NCBI GenBank assembly: GCA_037577475.1
Contig: CM075194.1
Location: 27,864,326 to 27,928,325 of the forward strand
DNA: 64,000 bases
Source of the DNA: Chaunax sp. Z400
Lineage: Eukaryota; Chordata; Actinopteri; Lophiiformes; Chaunacidae
Direction of reading: 5' to 3'
Of the stretch, positions 22,974 to 34,315 are shown piece after piece (positions within the stretch are counted from its first letter, which is position 1; each line of letters begins with the position of its first letter). Made by a program: the position numbers and the translations under genes. The notes under the pieces were generated by a model. That model had not been told where the DNA came from. It did not search any database and worked only from the letters and a program-made list of their open reading frames with translations.

Positions 22974-24473
22974 ATGGGTGACTGGAACCTGCTCGGCAGC
23001 ATTCTGGAAGAGGTCCACATTCATTCCACCATTGTGGGAAAGATCTGGCTCACCATACTCTTCATCTTTCGTATGCTGATACTGGGTGCGGCCGCTGAGG
23101 ACGTATGGGATGATGAGCAGTCTGAGTTTGTCTGCAACACTGACCAGCCAGGCTGCAAGGCCGTCTGCTATGACCGTGCTTTTCCCATCTCCCTCATTCG
23201 CTTCTGGGTCTTACAGGTGATCTTTGTCTCCGCACCTTCACTGATCTACATGGGACATGCCCTTTACTGCATCCGAATGCTGGAGAAGGAGCGCCACCGC
23301 CGACGAGCCCAGCTGAGGGAGGAGCTGGATGAGGCTGAGTTAGTGTTGGAAGAACATAAGCGCATGGAGAGGGAGCTAAGGAGGTTGGATGAGCAAAGGA
23401 GGGTGAAGAAGGCTCCTCTTAGAGGTTCTCTGTTGAGAACCTACATCATCCATATCCTTACACGTTCAGTGGTGGAGGTCTGCTTCCTCCTGGGCCAGTA
23501 TTTACTCTATGGTGTCCAGCTGGAGCCACTTTATAGGTGTGAGAGGCTGCCTTGCCCCAACAGTGTAGACTGTTACATCTCCAGGCCCACAGAGAAGACC
23601 ATCTTCATGGTCTTCATGATCGCCATCGCTGGTATTTCCCTTTTTCTCAATATTCTGGAAATATCCCACCTGGGCATCAGGAAAATCAAACAGACACTGT
23701 ATGGAGAGAGGTTCAGGGAGGATGACAGTTTGGTTTACAAGTCCAAGAAGAAGGCATCCTCACCACACCTCTGTGTAATGAGCAATGTATCACCTCAAAA
23801 CGGGCCTTTGACTCAGACCTTCAAAGTGATTCCAGAGGTGGACATGAAGCCTCCTCATTATAACACTGGGCTCAAAGCCTACCAGGATACTCCAAGACAC
23901 AACAGCTTGGCTCACCTGGAACACAGTCCCAGGTATATCTGCCCCCATGCAAGGATGCCACACAAGTCTGGCCAGAACTGTGGAATCCATGCCCCCCAAT
24001 CCCATGAAGGTCCAGAGATCCATAAAGTCACAGTGGACCACCATCCAGCCTGGGCTTATGCTGGGTCCATTGTTGAGGAAAGTACAACAAGCCATCATGA
24101 GGATCACGATGAGGGAGTACACCCTCATCCCAGTCATTTGGAAGCTTTGCTGTCAAGTCCCACCTTAAGGCCAAGTTCCATCAGAGACGTCCATGAGGAT
24201 AAGCGAAGGGATTCAATAGAGAGTGAGGTCCTGGTCCCCAACCCCAGGAAGACCAGCTTCATGTTCAGGCCACCATCAGAGAGCTTGTCCTCCATCAGTC
24301 ACTCAACAAGCAATTCCTTACATACCTCAGAGGAGTCAGATGAACTGGGCTCCCTGCAGGGGGACATGCCCATGATGCCACCGGCCGGTGGACGAAGAAT
24401 GTCAATGGCAAGTAAAGAGCAGAAACTGTCATCTGTGTCCAAAAGACATGTCACATTAGTCAAGGACATGTAG
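22974..24473 (+). CDS. gja10: Gap junction alpha-10-type connexin
   Basis: A 499-residue connexin: six subunits form a hemichannel that docks with one on a neighbouring cell to pass ions and small molecules. It begins MGDWNLLGSILEEVHIHST. Four membrane segments lie near 22-43, 76-98, 152-178 and 208-230. The first extracellular loop has Cys54, Cys61, Cys65 (CX6CX3C) and the second has Cys189, Cys194, Cys200 (CX4CX5C), all six disulfide cysteines being present. The cytoplasmic loop (100-150) is a Glu/Arg-rich helix, and the long Ser/His-rich tail (245-499) is typical of the Cx52-62 group. N-terminus, loop motifs and adjacency to bach2 point to GJA10 (human Cx62; fish cx52-type), expressed in retinal horizontal cells. 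The reading frame is intact with no in-frame intron. An alternative is another alpha-connexin, which I consider unlikely. Confidence 0.93.
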   Translation: MGDWNLLGSILEEVHIHSTIVGKIWLTILFIFRMLILGAAAEDVWDDEQSEFVCNTDQPGCKAVCYDRAFPISLIRFWVLQVIFVSAPSLIYMGHALYCIRMLEKERHRRRAQLREELDEAELVLEEHKRMERELRRLDEQRRVKKAPLRGSLLRTYIIHILTRSVVEVCFLLGQYLLYGVQLEPLYRCERLPCPNSVDCYISRPTEKTIFMVFMIAIAGISLFLNILEISHLGIRKIKQTLYGERFREDDSLVYKSKKKASSPHLCVMSNVSPQNGPLTQTFKVIPEVDMKPPHYNTGLKAYQDTPRHNSLAHLEHSPRYICPHARMPHKSGQNCGIHAPQSHEGPEIHKVTVDHHPAWAYAGSIVEESTTSHHEDHDEGVHPHPSHLEALLSSPTLRPSSIRDVHEDKRRDSIESEVLVPNPRKTSFMFRPPSESLSSISHSTSNSLHTSEESDELGSLQGDMPMMPPAGGRRMSMASKEQKLSSVSKRHVTLVKDM

Positions 24474-24606
24474 GTCATGTACCATACACAACCTTACTAC
24501 TTCTAAGGGTACCGACTGAGTACTACTGAGTAGTGATTAAATCAGTTGATGCCAAATTTCTGTACCTGAGAGTGCATCTGGGTGAGAGAGAGTAAGTAAG
24601 TATAGG

Positions 24607-24607
<1 letters not shown>

Positions 24608-24645
<38 letters not shown>
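24608..24645 (+). repeat. (GA)n microsatellite
   Basis: About 19 GA units, 130 bases after the connexin stop. Confidence 0.96.
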
Positions 24646-24646
<1 letters not shown>

Positions 24647-24714
24647 ACATCTACTCTGTTAGTATGGCTACTTTTCAAACTCAATGCAGGCACTCACTGT
24701 TATATATGTGATAA

Positions 24715-25800
24715 CATGTCTCACCTGAGGAAATACCTGGTCAAACACTAGCTAATATAAGCACGCCTCACCTGGTCAAACACTGTAACTAACGTTAGCA
24801 TGTCTCACCTGAGGAAACATCTGGTCAAACACTGTAGCTAATGTTAGCACATCTCACCTGAGGAAACACCTGGTCAAACACTGTAGCTAATGTTAGCACG
24901 TCTCACCTGAGGAAACACCTGGTCAAACACTCTAGCTAATGTTAGCACATCTCACCTGAGGAAACACCTGGTCAAACACTGTAGCTAACATTAGCACGTC
25001 TCACCTGAGGAAACACCTGGTCAAACACTGTAGCTAACGTTAGCACGTCTCACCTGAGGAAATACCTGGTCAAACACTAGCTAATGTAAGCACGCCTCAC
25101 CTGGTCAAACACTGTAACTAACGTTAGCATGTCTCACCTGAGGAAACACCTGGTCAAACACTGTAGCTAATGTTAGCACATCTCACCTGAGGAAACACCT
25201 GGTCAAAGACTGTAGCTAAGGTTAGCGTGTCTCACCTGAGGAAATATCTGGTCAAACACTGTAGCTAACAGCACGTCTCACCTGAGGAAATACCTGGTCA
25301 AACACTGTAGCTAACATTAGCACGTCTCACCTGAGGAAACACCTGGTCAAACACTGTAGCTAACGTTAGCACGTCTCACCTGAGGAAACACCTGGTCAAA
25401 CACTGTAGCTAACGTTAGCACGTCTCACCTGAGGAAACACCTGGTCAAACACTGTAGCTAACGTTAGCACGTCTCACCTGAGGAAACACCTGGTCAAACA
25501 CTGTAGCTAACGTTAGCACGTCTCACCTGAGGAAACACCTGGTCAAACACTGTAGCTAACTTTAGCACGTCTCACCTGAGGAAACACCTGGTCAAACACT
25601 GTAGCTAACGTTAGCACGTCTCACCTGAGGAAACACCTGGTCAAACACTGTAGCTAGCGTTAGCACATCTCACCTGAGGAAACATCTGGTCAAACACTGT
25701 AGCTAACGTTAGCACATCTCACCTGAGGAAACACCTGGTCAAACACTGTAGCTAACGTTAGCACATCTCACCTGAGGAAACATCTGGTCAAACACTGCAG
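24715..25800 (+). repeat. 49-bp minisatellite with two CACCTG E-boxes per unit
   Basis: About 22 units of GTCTCACCTGAGGAAACACC, then TGGTCAAACACTGTAGC and TAACGTTAGCAC. Units in the middle (25320-25660) are nearly identical; edge units diverge, and short forms without the CTGAGGAAA part occur twice (24765, 25092). Each unit holds CTCACCTGAG, ACACCTGG and the palindrome GCTAACGTTAGC. It continues as decayed TTAGCA-containing fragments to about 25910. Confidence 0.96.
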
Positions 25801-25910
25801 CACGTCTACAGAAGCTGCAGCTAATGTTAGCACATCTGCTGTCAGCACTGCACTTAAAGTTAGCATATCTGTAACGAGCACTACAGCTAATGTTAGCATG
25901 TCTGTAGTAA

Positions 25911-26281
25911 GTGCTGCACAAAAATATAAAGTGAGGGAATTTCATGACATCATCATATAATGAAGCAGGCAGTTGGAGAAGGCGTTGTTGTAGATAACTT
26001 CCACTGATAAACACATAGAATGTCTATTGAGAGGTACAGATATAACTCGCTTAATTCTGGACCGATTTTCATAAAATTTAGTTTGCTATAAATGTGAGAA
26101 ATTGAACATGTTACTGGTTGGTTTTTGGAATTAAAGTCATTAACTGGCGGTGGATCCAATCAGCTCAATGCTAAAACATTATACTATTCAAACCTGAATA
26201 GACTTCCACTGGACACACAGGCTCTGATATTATCTTAACCTAATACAATTTTTATAATCCAATAAAAAATACAATACTATA
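25911..26281 (+). other. No feature recognised
   Basis: About 370 AT-rich bases between the 49-bp array and an interspersed repeat; nothing recognised. Confidence 0.6.
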
Positions 26282-27622
26282 TTAAAGCTGCAAGCAGCGT
26301 TGAACAGGCCCTCGCACCCCGGCGCCCATCAGGGCATGTGCCCGTTGGGGAGTGTATCATGTCTACCAAATTTCATACATGTAGGTTAAACAAAGACTCA
26401 GGGATGCTTATTTGAAGTTTTCCAGGGGGCCCTGTGGAGCTAATTTGCCACAACCGATCCTGTAAACCACATGAGATCATAAGTACTACCACCTTTGACG
26501 AGTGTGTCAATTTCGGTGAGTATTTGAACTTCCCTGGTCCCACCATGTCACCCACACTCACAATATTTACAACAATGCTTCATCAAAGCCTTATGGCTTT
26601 ACTGGCCAGATTTGAGATCATTGTGGTGAATGGCCTGACAGTAGCACGTCAAATTCTGAAGTATATAACTTCCTGTTGCCACTTGTTGGAGCTGTGACTA
26701 TTATCAAATTTAACTTTAAATATAGATGTTTTCAGGGCGGGACTCTAATCAAACATGTGAAGTTTGGGGCAGATTGGACCATTGACAGCAGAGTTATAAC
26801 AACTTCCTCCTTCACGGCGAAACACCAACATTTGCCACACAGCCACGCCTACATCTTTGCATGAAAACACACTAGCTTCACAATCATGCATCACCAACTT
26901 GTTATAGCTGTTCTCACTAAATTTGAAGCCAATATGCTCAATGGCCTAGTAGTAGTGTATCAAACGTAAAATATGTCATTTCCTGTTGCCACTAGGTGGC
27001 GCTATGACTATAGCTAAATTGGGTCATGTGGATGTCTTTAGGGCGGGACTCTTAACCAGCATGTGAAGTTTTGTACTGATTGGACCTTAGATAATGGAGT
27101 TATGACACCTTTCTGTTTCATGGCGAAACATCAAAATTTGATGCCTGGCCACGCCCACACTGTTCAATGAAAACTCAGGATTTGAGCAACTTTTCATCCT
27201 CATGGGGTTTAGGTAGTACTGACCAAATCTGAAATCAGTCGGGTAAAATCTCAAGGAGGAGTTCGTTCAAATACAAAGTGTATGATTTTCAAAAAATGGC
27301 CACAAAAATCTAAATGGCCAACTTCCTGTTTGTTTGAAGGAATTGCTCCAAGAGAGGTTTTTGTCGGTCTTCGTCAGTTATATATATGTACCAAGATTCG
27401 TACATGTATGTTAAACTGGAGGCAGGGGCTTCACTTTAGGGGGCGCTACCGAGCCATTTTGCCGCCTCCATTTCCAATCCCCATATTACACAGAAATTTT
27501 CACCATGACTGATGTTTCTGCCAACTTTCATGGGATTTTGAGTATGGGCAAGTCCCCAAAAAGGCAATTCATCCTTGCAGAACAATAGGGTCCTAGCGCA
27601 CTTCATGCTCGGGCCCTAATTA
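26282..27622 (+). mobile_element. 1.34-kb modular fish interspersed repeat
   Basis: The left end reads TTAAAGCTGCAAGCAGCG then CAGGCCCTCGCACCCCGG, and the right end TCATGCTCGGGCCCTAATTA. Between lie two related tandem modules offset by 310 bases (TCCTGTTGCCACT at 26671 and 26981, each followed by GGCGGGACTCT, a GATTGGACC motif and a GGCGAAACA motif). Such GCTGCAAGCAGCG elements are common in fish. No intact coding frame is present; I do not assign a superfamily. Confidence 0.7.
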
Positions 27623-29138
27623 TACAATACTGTATACAAAACTGCAATTACAAAATGTATTCCCCAATGAAAATACTGAAAACTGAAAGAAAACAAAAGT
27701 GGACACCCACTAGTCTGGTTTTGGTTAGGAATATTTTACGCATTCATTTAAACTAAACAGATACAGTGCAATCATGTAAACATGAAATAATTCTGCTCTG
27801 GAGCAACTAGGAAAGAGTCAAACTCAACTCAATTTCTCTCCATCTCATTTTTCAGTAGTGTGTACATCTTTGGTTTTAATGATTATTTATATTAATACTT
27901 GAATGATTATTATGTACTGAGTCCATGAAATGACAGCCACAGATCAGATTGTATCTGTTGGCTCTAAATCCTTCCACCAGACAGCTGTGGCCCAGGTTCT
28001 TCTTCTCAGTGATGGTTCTTTGGGGAACCTTTGACAAAAACAAGACCATCTCAAAATTACTCCTGTCCTGTAGTTTGTTAGTGGAGCCAGTGCATTAAGC
28101 TAGCAGCATAAATATGGCTAACTGGATCAAGCTAATTTGGGATAGTTAGTGTGCATAATCTCATAAACACAAACAAAAAGAAAACTACACAAAATGAGAT
28201 AATCGTTAAGTACAGATTATGTTACATAGTTACGTAGTTTTATTCAGTAACGTTAAGTGTTCGTGACTGTGACAGGTAAGTATCACTTTCACTAACCTAA
28301 ATCACACAATAAAATGCTCATTGTACTGCTCAAAAGTGAGCAGTACAATGACCCTGGAGAACATATTTGTAAAGTAATCTGGTAATCTGCTCTCATCTGC
28401 CACTGTTAGGACCATAGTCTCAGTTCCTGAGTATTTCCTGAGAAGTCAGAGGTAAAAATACTCTGAAGCCCTCTCACTGGTAGGATTATGGAGTAATTAG
28501 TCTACAAAGTCAAGTAACAGATTTGGCAGAATACCCAGTACCACAGCCAGAAGGGTGTGATGTGAGCGGGTGAAGAGGAGGCTTCAGAGGATGAAGAGTT
28601 GGTTTAAAGAGAGAAGGTGGTCTGTGTTGATCTGGGTGAAGCCTGACAGCTTCTGTCCTGTCAGTGTTTTCAGTGAACATTACAGCATGGAGGAGGCCAT
28701 GCATCCATTACACACAGATCTGTCTCATATGTGATCACATAGTTTCATAGATTATTTATCAGTATCCCAAAAATATCAATCAATTATAAGACATGATCTT
28801 AATTGAACACACACAAATATTTTATATTTCATATTAATGTTTCTCAACAATTTTCACAATTTACAATAAGAATTTGATTAATTACTTTAATTTATGAATG
28901 CATGATTCAGTTTCTTATGCATTTTCAAATAACATTTATTCCTTCATAAATATAAATCAGTATGGAGTGAAAACACTCTCTAATTAATTATGTGTGCACA
29001 CTGATTACTCATGCTCTAAAATGTCATGAAATAACATAAGCATCCAACATACATGTTTAATACATAACAGTGTACTACACAGACACTCACTGTCTAAACA
29101 TTCATAGAAATACTTGTACTCACTTTTAACTGTTGAAT
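27623..29138 (+). other. Intergenic, apart from one hairpin
   Basis: About 1.5 kb of AT-rich, unique-looking DNA. The only structure noticed is the perfect hairpin at 28318-28351. Confidence 0.6.
28318..28351. repeat. Perfect 15-bp inverted repeat, 4-base loop
   Basis: TCATTGTACTGCTCA, loop AAAG, then its exact reverse complement. Confidence 0.95.
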
Positions 29139-29384
29139 AATACGCTCTTATTATTTATTTTTATTTTTTCTTTCTTCTTTTTTTCTTTAAAAAAATGTGT
29201 CTGCATAAATATTTATGGTTTATGCCAGAAATGGTAAAAACCATTATTTTTAAATTATATGCAGTTTGATCTTGCAGCAGATAAGTGTTATTTCTGTGTG
29301 CGTGTGACCTACACCAAAATAAGAGCGTATCGGCTAGTTTTTCAAAGAGAGCCTTTGAAAAACTAGCCGATACGCTCTTATTTT
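29139..29384. mobile_element. Small MITE-like element ending in a perfect 32-bp hairpin
   Basis: ATACGCTCTTATT at 29140-29152 faces AATAAGAGCGTAT at 29318-29330, like terminal inverted repeats about 190 bases apart. The right copy is itself the arm of a perfect 32-bp inverted repeat (29316-29347 and 29353-29384) with a 5-base loop, AGAGC. The stem contains CGTATCGGCTAGTTTTTCAA. This layout suggests a foldback or MITE element, or an end duplication. Confidence 0.6.
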
Positions 29385-32300
29385 TAACGTCTTCAAATAT
29401 GGTGCAAACACTTTAATGATATATAGTGTCTATAATTTGTTAAGCTATAATTATTCCAGTAACCATGGTGATGGAGGAGGGTATACAACGTGTTTTATGT
29501 CTGGTGTTTTTCAGAGCATGTTTCTGGATATCTCCTCTATCATGAAGAAGTGAAGCCACAGCAATAACGTCACGGCCGCCAGAGCGGCGTTCCCAGCTGG
29601 GTTACAACATGGAGAAACTGTAACATTGATCCACCACTAAAGTCACATGGGACCCAAACCACCCATCATGGATCAGAGCCAAAGCCCAGGATGTGTTGGA
29701 TTTGAAGCACCTTATAAAGCCTGTCTGTGTGGACAAACAGAACAGGATTTTTTAAAACATCTTTCCAGGTGTCGGCTGATTTTTTTAAATTAATTTTAAA
29801 CAGTGTATGATGAACCAGTCTCCTCAGAGGATCTTTTTGCTTCTGTGGACCTTAGAAGCTTAGAATACTTTTTCTAAGTTGCAGAGTTGTTAGAATGTGT
29901 GTTAGTTATCTCTATACAGTCATTTCATGAGGAATTATGACACTTTATAATAAATTCAGATTACGTTACTTCTTAACAAAACAACAATAATTTTGTCAAC
30001 AGATATTTAGTTAAAAACCACCAACACCATGACAACAAGTTCTCATGCTTTTTGTTTTTATTTCTCAACAGAAATTATTTCAGCAAAATGCTGTTTTTTT
30101 CTCTTTAAAACATTTTCATATCAAATGAACAGAACATGGCATGTTGCACAATATTCACAAAAACAAATCTAAACAAAGCACACCTCATATGAACATTTAA
30201 AGATAAAAAGAGAATCAAAGATGCCGAATCGGCATCTAACAGTCAAGTTTCAAAAAATGACACCCAGAAGAAGAGGTATGATCCAGGAAGATTAGTGCTT
30301 AGAGACTACTCAGCTACAAAACCTCCAAAGTCACAGTCTAATACCCCAGCGGCAAATAATGGCATCCTGTAAACACATAGAATCAAGTACCTCATTTAGT
30401 GTGTACTGTTACTGCAAACTGAAAGCTCTGATCCCCAAATACTAACATCCATAAGAGGAAACTCTGCTGATAACAGCAGCTCAACATTAAACACGTTGGA
30501 AAATTAGGAGGAATGTGATGTAACACCACAGTGTCATCAGAAGTCTGATGTCATCTTCACACCAGCAATTGTAAATCACAAGAGTCTGCAGGACTTCCTC
30601 CAACAGCTGATGAACCACCTTCTACATGATGATCACCTGCTGATCTGGAAACAGTGCAGCACTCCCAGCTACATGTGTTAGGACCACAGTATTAACCAGA
30701 TCGTGATCAAAATGTCACTTAAACGACCAACGCTGTTACTGTGGTCACATTCCTTTCTGTCAGTGTGAGAATCAACGAGCCCTTCGTTCATGGGTCACAG
30801 TGAACATATGTCAGCTCCTCCTCCCGATTGTTTCATGTCATGGTGAATAAGCTGTCAGTGCACTCTGATTTGTAAATTCTGCACCATAATGTGACTCCAG
30901 CAACATTAGAAGCTGTGATGGATTAGCTGTCTCATGAAAATGAAATGAAAACACATGAGAACATCCTTCAGATATCTAGTTGAGTGTCTCGTAATAAAAA
31001 TATATGGACATTACAGTCATGAGCTCATACAGAAAACTGATATTAAATTCTGTCATCATTATTTTGAATGTGAAATCGCGCTGGTATTACGGACGCCTCA
31101 TGCTAACTGTTCAGCTAATACTGCTAGACACTGTTCACTGCTGTTGTTTGTGTATGGAAGAACATTTGGGCCAAAAGTCAGAAATGTGAGAAATTAGTCA
31201 TGATTTCAATATTAATCTCAGACTTTGGATTAATTCAAAACATATTTTGTATGAACATAACTATATTTTATACTTGTCTCAAACAGCTGACATTTTCTAC
31301 TTGTTTGTACCTTGAGTCCTCAGAGACCCTGAGACACGAGAGATATACAGCTTTTAGTTAAAGTAACAGGTTTTTGTGTTTTAGCATGAGGACTTTAATA
31401 TTCAAAATGAGGTACAGAATCATTTCATGGCATTTATTCATGTTGGTTATGTCAAAAACATATACAGAGCAGAAGGATGCAAAGAAAAAACACCAAATGA
31501 ATGTTTTCATATCAGATTTTCTTTTTTGTGTCGAATGGAATGTAAATTAAAGGTAACAAAATGATTTCATTCCTCATTTTGATGTTCAGTCAAGTGTAGC
31601 TCCTTTCAGTTGAAGGTAATTACAGAAACTTATTTCATTACTTCATGGTTATATTATGTATTTTGTACGTATTTATTCATATGATTATTTTATTTATTTA
31701 ATATTGAACACTTTGGCTCTCCATTTGTAAAGAGGAGACGATGACAAGCCTGACATAAAGTTAGACTGTCCAATCAAAGCACAGCGGTGCTCAGAAGGGC
31801 CACGGTGTCTCACAGCTGCAGTGTCATAGTGTTGTTTCCTCACTGTAGAGTTTGGCCTTCATAACCTCTAAGGCGAGAAATCCCAGCGTGTAGCATGCTT
31901 CTCACAAATTCACCACATTTATAATTTCAGTAAATAAAACGTTAATTCCCAGGCCTTAATTCTATTTTTACCAAACATAAATAACAGGTAATACACAAAA
32001 ATGTAAACATAGCCACACCTCTTCAAGTTAAAATATTACAGCTTAAGTCAGTACATGTGACTTGATTTACATGAAATTAAAAAATATAATACAAAGAAAT
32101 AAGATTGACCTACATTTTTACATCAATGCATCTACAACCAACCCCTAACAAAAAAATAGATGAATCAAAAAGTCAAAAAAAAGAGAAACCAGCTGAGTCA
32201 TGTACATTCTAATGAAATTATCATTGCCTGATATGCTGATATCAGGGGGTAGGATCAATAACATGAGTGGATTCATTTTTTATTCTAGTCATAATATGGA

Positions 32301-32403
32301 TCCACATGATTTTAACTTTACAATTAAAATATTCCACTTTGTTTCAAAGCTAATCATATTACGAAATCACAGAGCGAGAGCAGCCCTTTATTTGAAGAAT
32401 TTA
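29385..32403 (+). other. Gene desert between gja10 and bach2
   Basis: Three kb of AT-rich DNA without recognised genes, repeats or RNA genes. Parts may be conserved noncoding sequence or bach2 3' UTR, which cannot be judged from one genome. Confidence 0.55.
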
Positions 32404-33655
32404 TAACATGTTTTCATAAATAAAGTATGAGAATCTATCCTGTATGAGAGACCATCCAGTATGGGAAGCCATCCAGTAGAGACCATCCAGGATGAGAAGC
32501 CATCCAGTATGAGAAACCACAAGTATGAGATGAAAAGCAATCAGTATGAGATGAGAAGCCATTAGTATGAGATGAGAAGCAATCCAGTATGAGAAACCAT
32601 CCTGTAAGAGAACATTCTGCATGAGAAACCATCCAATATGAGATGCCATCCAATATGAGAAACCATCCAATATGAGACGCCATCTAATATGAGAAACTAT
32701 CCAATATGAGAAACCATCTAGTATGAGAGACCATCCAGTATGAGAAACCATCAGTGTGAGATGAGAAGTCATCAGTATGAGATGAGAAGCCATCCAGTAT
32801 GAGAACCATCCAGTATAAAAACCATCCTGTATGAGAAACCATCCAGTATGAGAAGCCATCAATATGAGATGAAAAGCCATCCAGTATGAGAAACCATCCT
32901 GTATAAAAACCATCCTGTATGAGAAACCATCCAATATGAGAAACCATCCAGTATGAGAAGCCATCAGTATGAGATGAGAAGCCACCAAGTATGAAAAGCC
33001 ACCAGTATGAGATGAGAGGCCATCAGTATGAGATGAGAAGCCATCAGTATGAGATGAGAAGCCATCCGGTATGAGAAACCATCCTGTATGAGAAACATCC
33101 TGTATGAGAAACCATGCATTATGACAAACCATCCAGTATGAGAGACCATCGAGTATGAGAAGCCATCAGTATGAGATGAGAAGCCACCAAGTATGAAAAG
33201 CCACCAGTATGAGATGAGAAGACATCAGTATGAGATGAGAAGCCATCAGTATGAGATGAGAAGCCATCCGGTATGAGAAAACATCCTGTATGAGAAACAT
33301 CCTGTATGAGAAACCATGCATTATGACAAACCATCCAGTATGAGAAACTATCCGGTATGAGAAGCCATCAGTATGAGATGAGAAGCCATAAGTATGAGAT
33401 GAGAAGCCATCCGGTATGAGACTCTATCCAGTATGAGAAACTATCCAGTATGAGAAGCCATCAGTATGAGACACTATCCAGTATGAGAAACTATCCAGCA
33501 TGAGAAGCCATCAGTATGAGATGAGAAGCCATCCAGTATGAGACACTGTCCAGCATAAGAAGCCATCAGTATGAGATGAGAAGCCATCCAGTATGAGAAG
33601 CCATCAGTATGAGATGAGAAGCCATCGGTATGAGAAGCCATGGCTGACTTCACTG
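32404..33655 (+). repeat. Degenerate 17-20-bp minisatellite (GAGAAGCCATCCAGTAT)
   Basis: About 1.25 kb of units such as GAGAAACCATCCAGTAT and GAGATGAGAAGCCATCAGTAT. A block of about 200 bases is itself duplicated: the rare variant GCCACCAAGTATGAAAAGCC appears at 32981 and 33183. Long - strand frames (SHTDGFSSHTDGF, DGFSYWMASH) are by-products. Confidence 0.95.
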
Positions 33656-34315
33656 TGAGGCTCACAGCTCAGCAGCACTGCCACGTGCCTCACCATTGAC
33701 TTTTCAGCAGCAGATGAATTTGGCATGTCCCTAAATCAATAGGGACAGTCAGTGTGTTTGTTTGGAGCCAGAGTACCATGCTCCATTAGGGATGCTGGTT
33801 TGTCAGGAGAAATTTATCATTTTGGACAGATGGTGGGTGAAATTATAAAAGTAGGTGTCTTATACCAACATATGGTACTAAATACATTTAGTAGGGATAT
33901 TTGTCTAATGTACAATACATGAACAGTGCATTTAAAAACATGAGTACAAATACTATAAATACTACTTATAAGACAATAAATAAATAAGTTGAAAAGAGCA
34001 CTTGTTTGAGTTATTGTTTAAAATACCACACCAGTGTGAAGGTTTAGCCATCTAACATGGAACACGTTCTTTAGATTACAACCATTCATTTTCCAAAGCA
34101 GGACATTGGTTTCCATTTACTCCGACCTAATAAATACAATACAGAGTTCAATAAGGAGGGGAGCTTGGGATCACTTCATCCACACACTATTTTACTTTTA
34201 TTGTCCTAATGTGTCGACTTTACAAGTCAACACCAACCACCATGCTAATATTATAAATATAATAATATAATGAGATTAAAAATATGACACACATGTAGTT
34301 TCAGAGGAAGTCCAG
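33656..34315 (+). other. No feature recognised
   Basis: About 660 AT-rich bases between a minisatellite and a MITE; no gene or repeat identified. Confidence 0.6.

Noticed and set aside
24715..25800. Regular 49-bp repeats considered as a CRISPR array
   Set aside because: The genome is a vertebrate one and the repeats are contiguous without unique spacers; the same holds for the other arrays.
32401..33132. 243-codon - strand open frame (DGFSYWM repeats)
   Set aside because: Generated by the degenerate minisatellite; no family resemblance.
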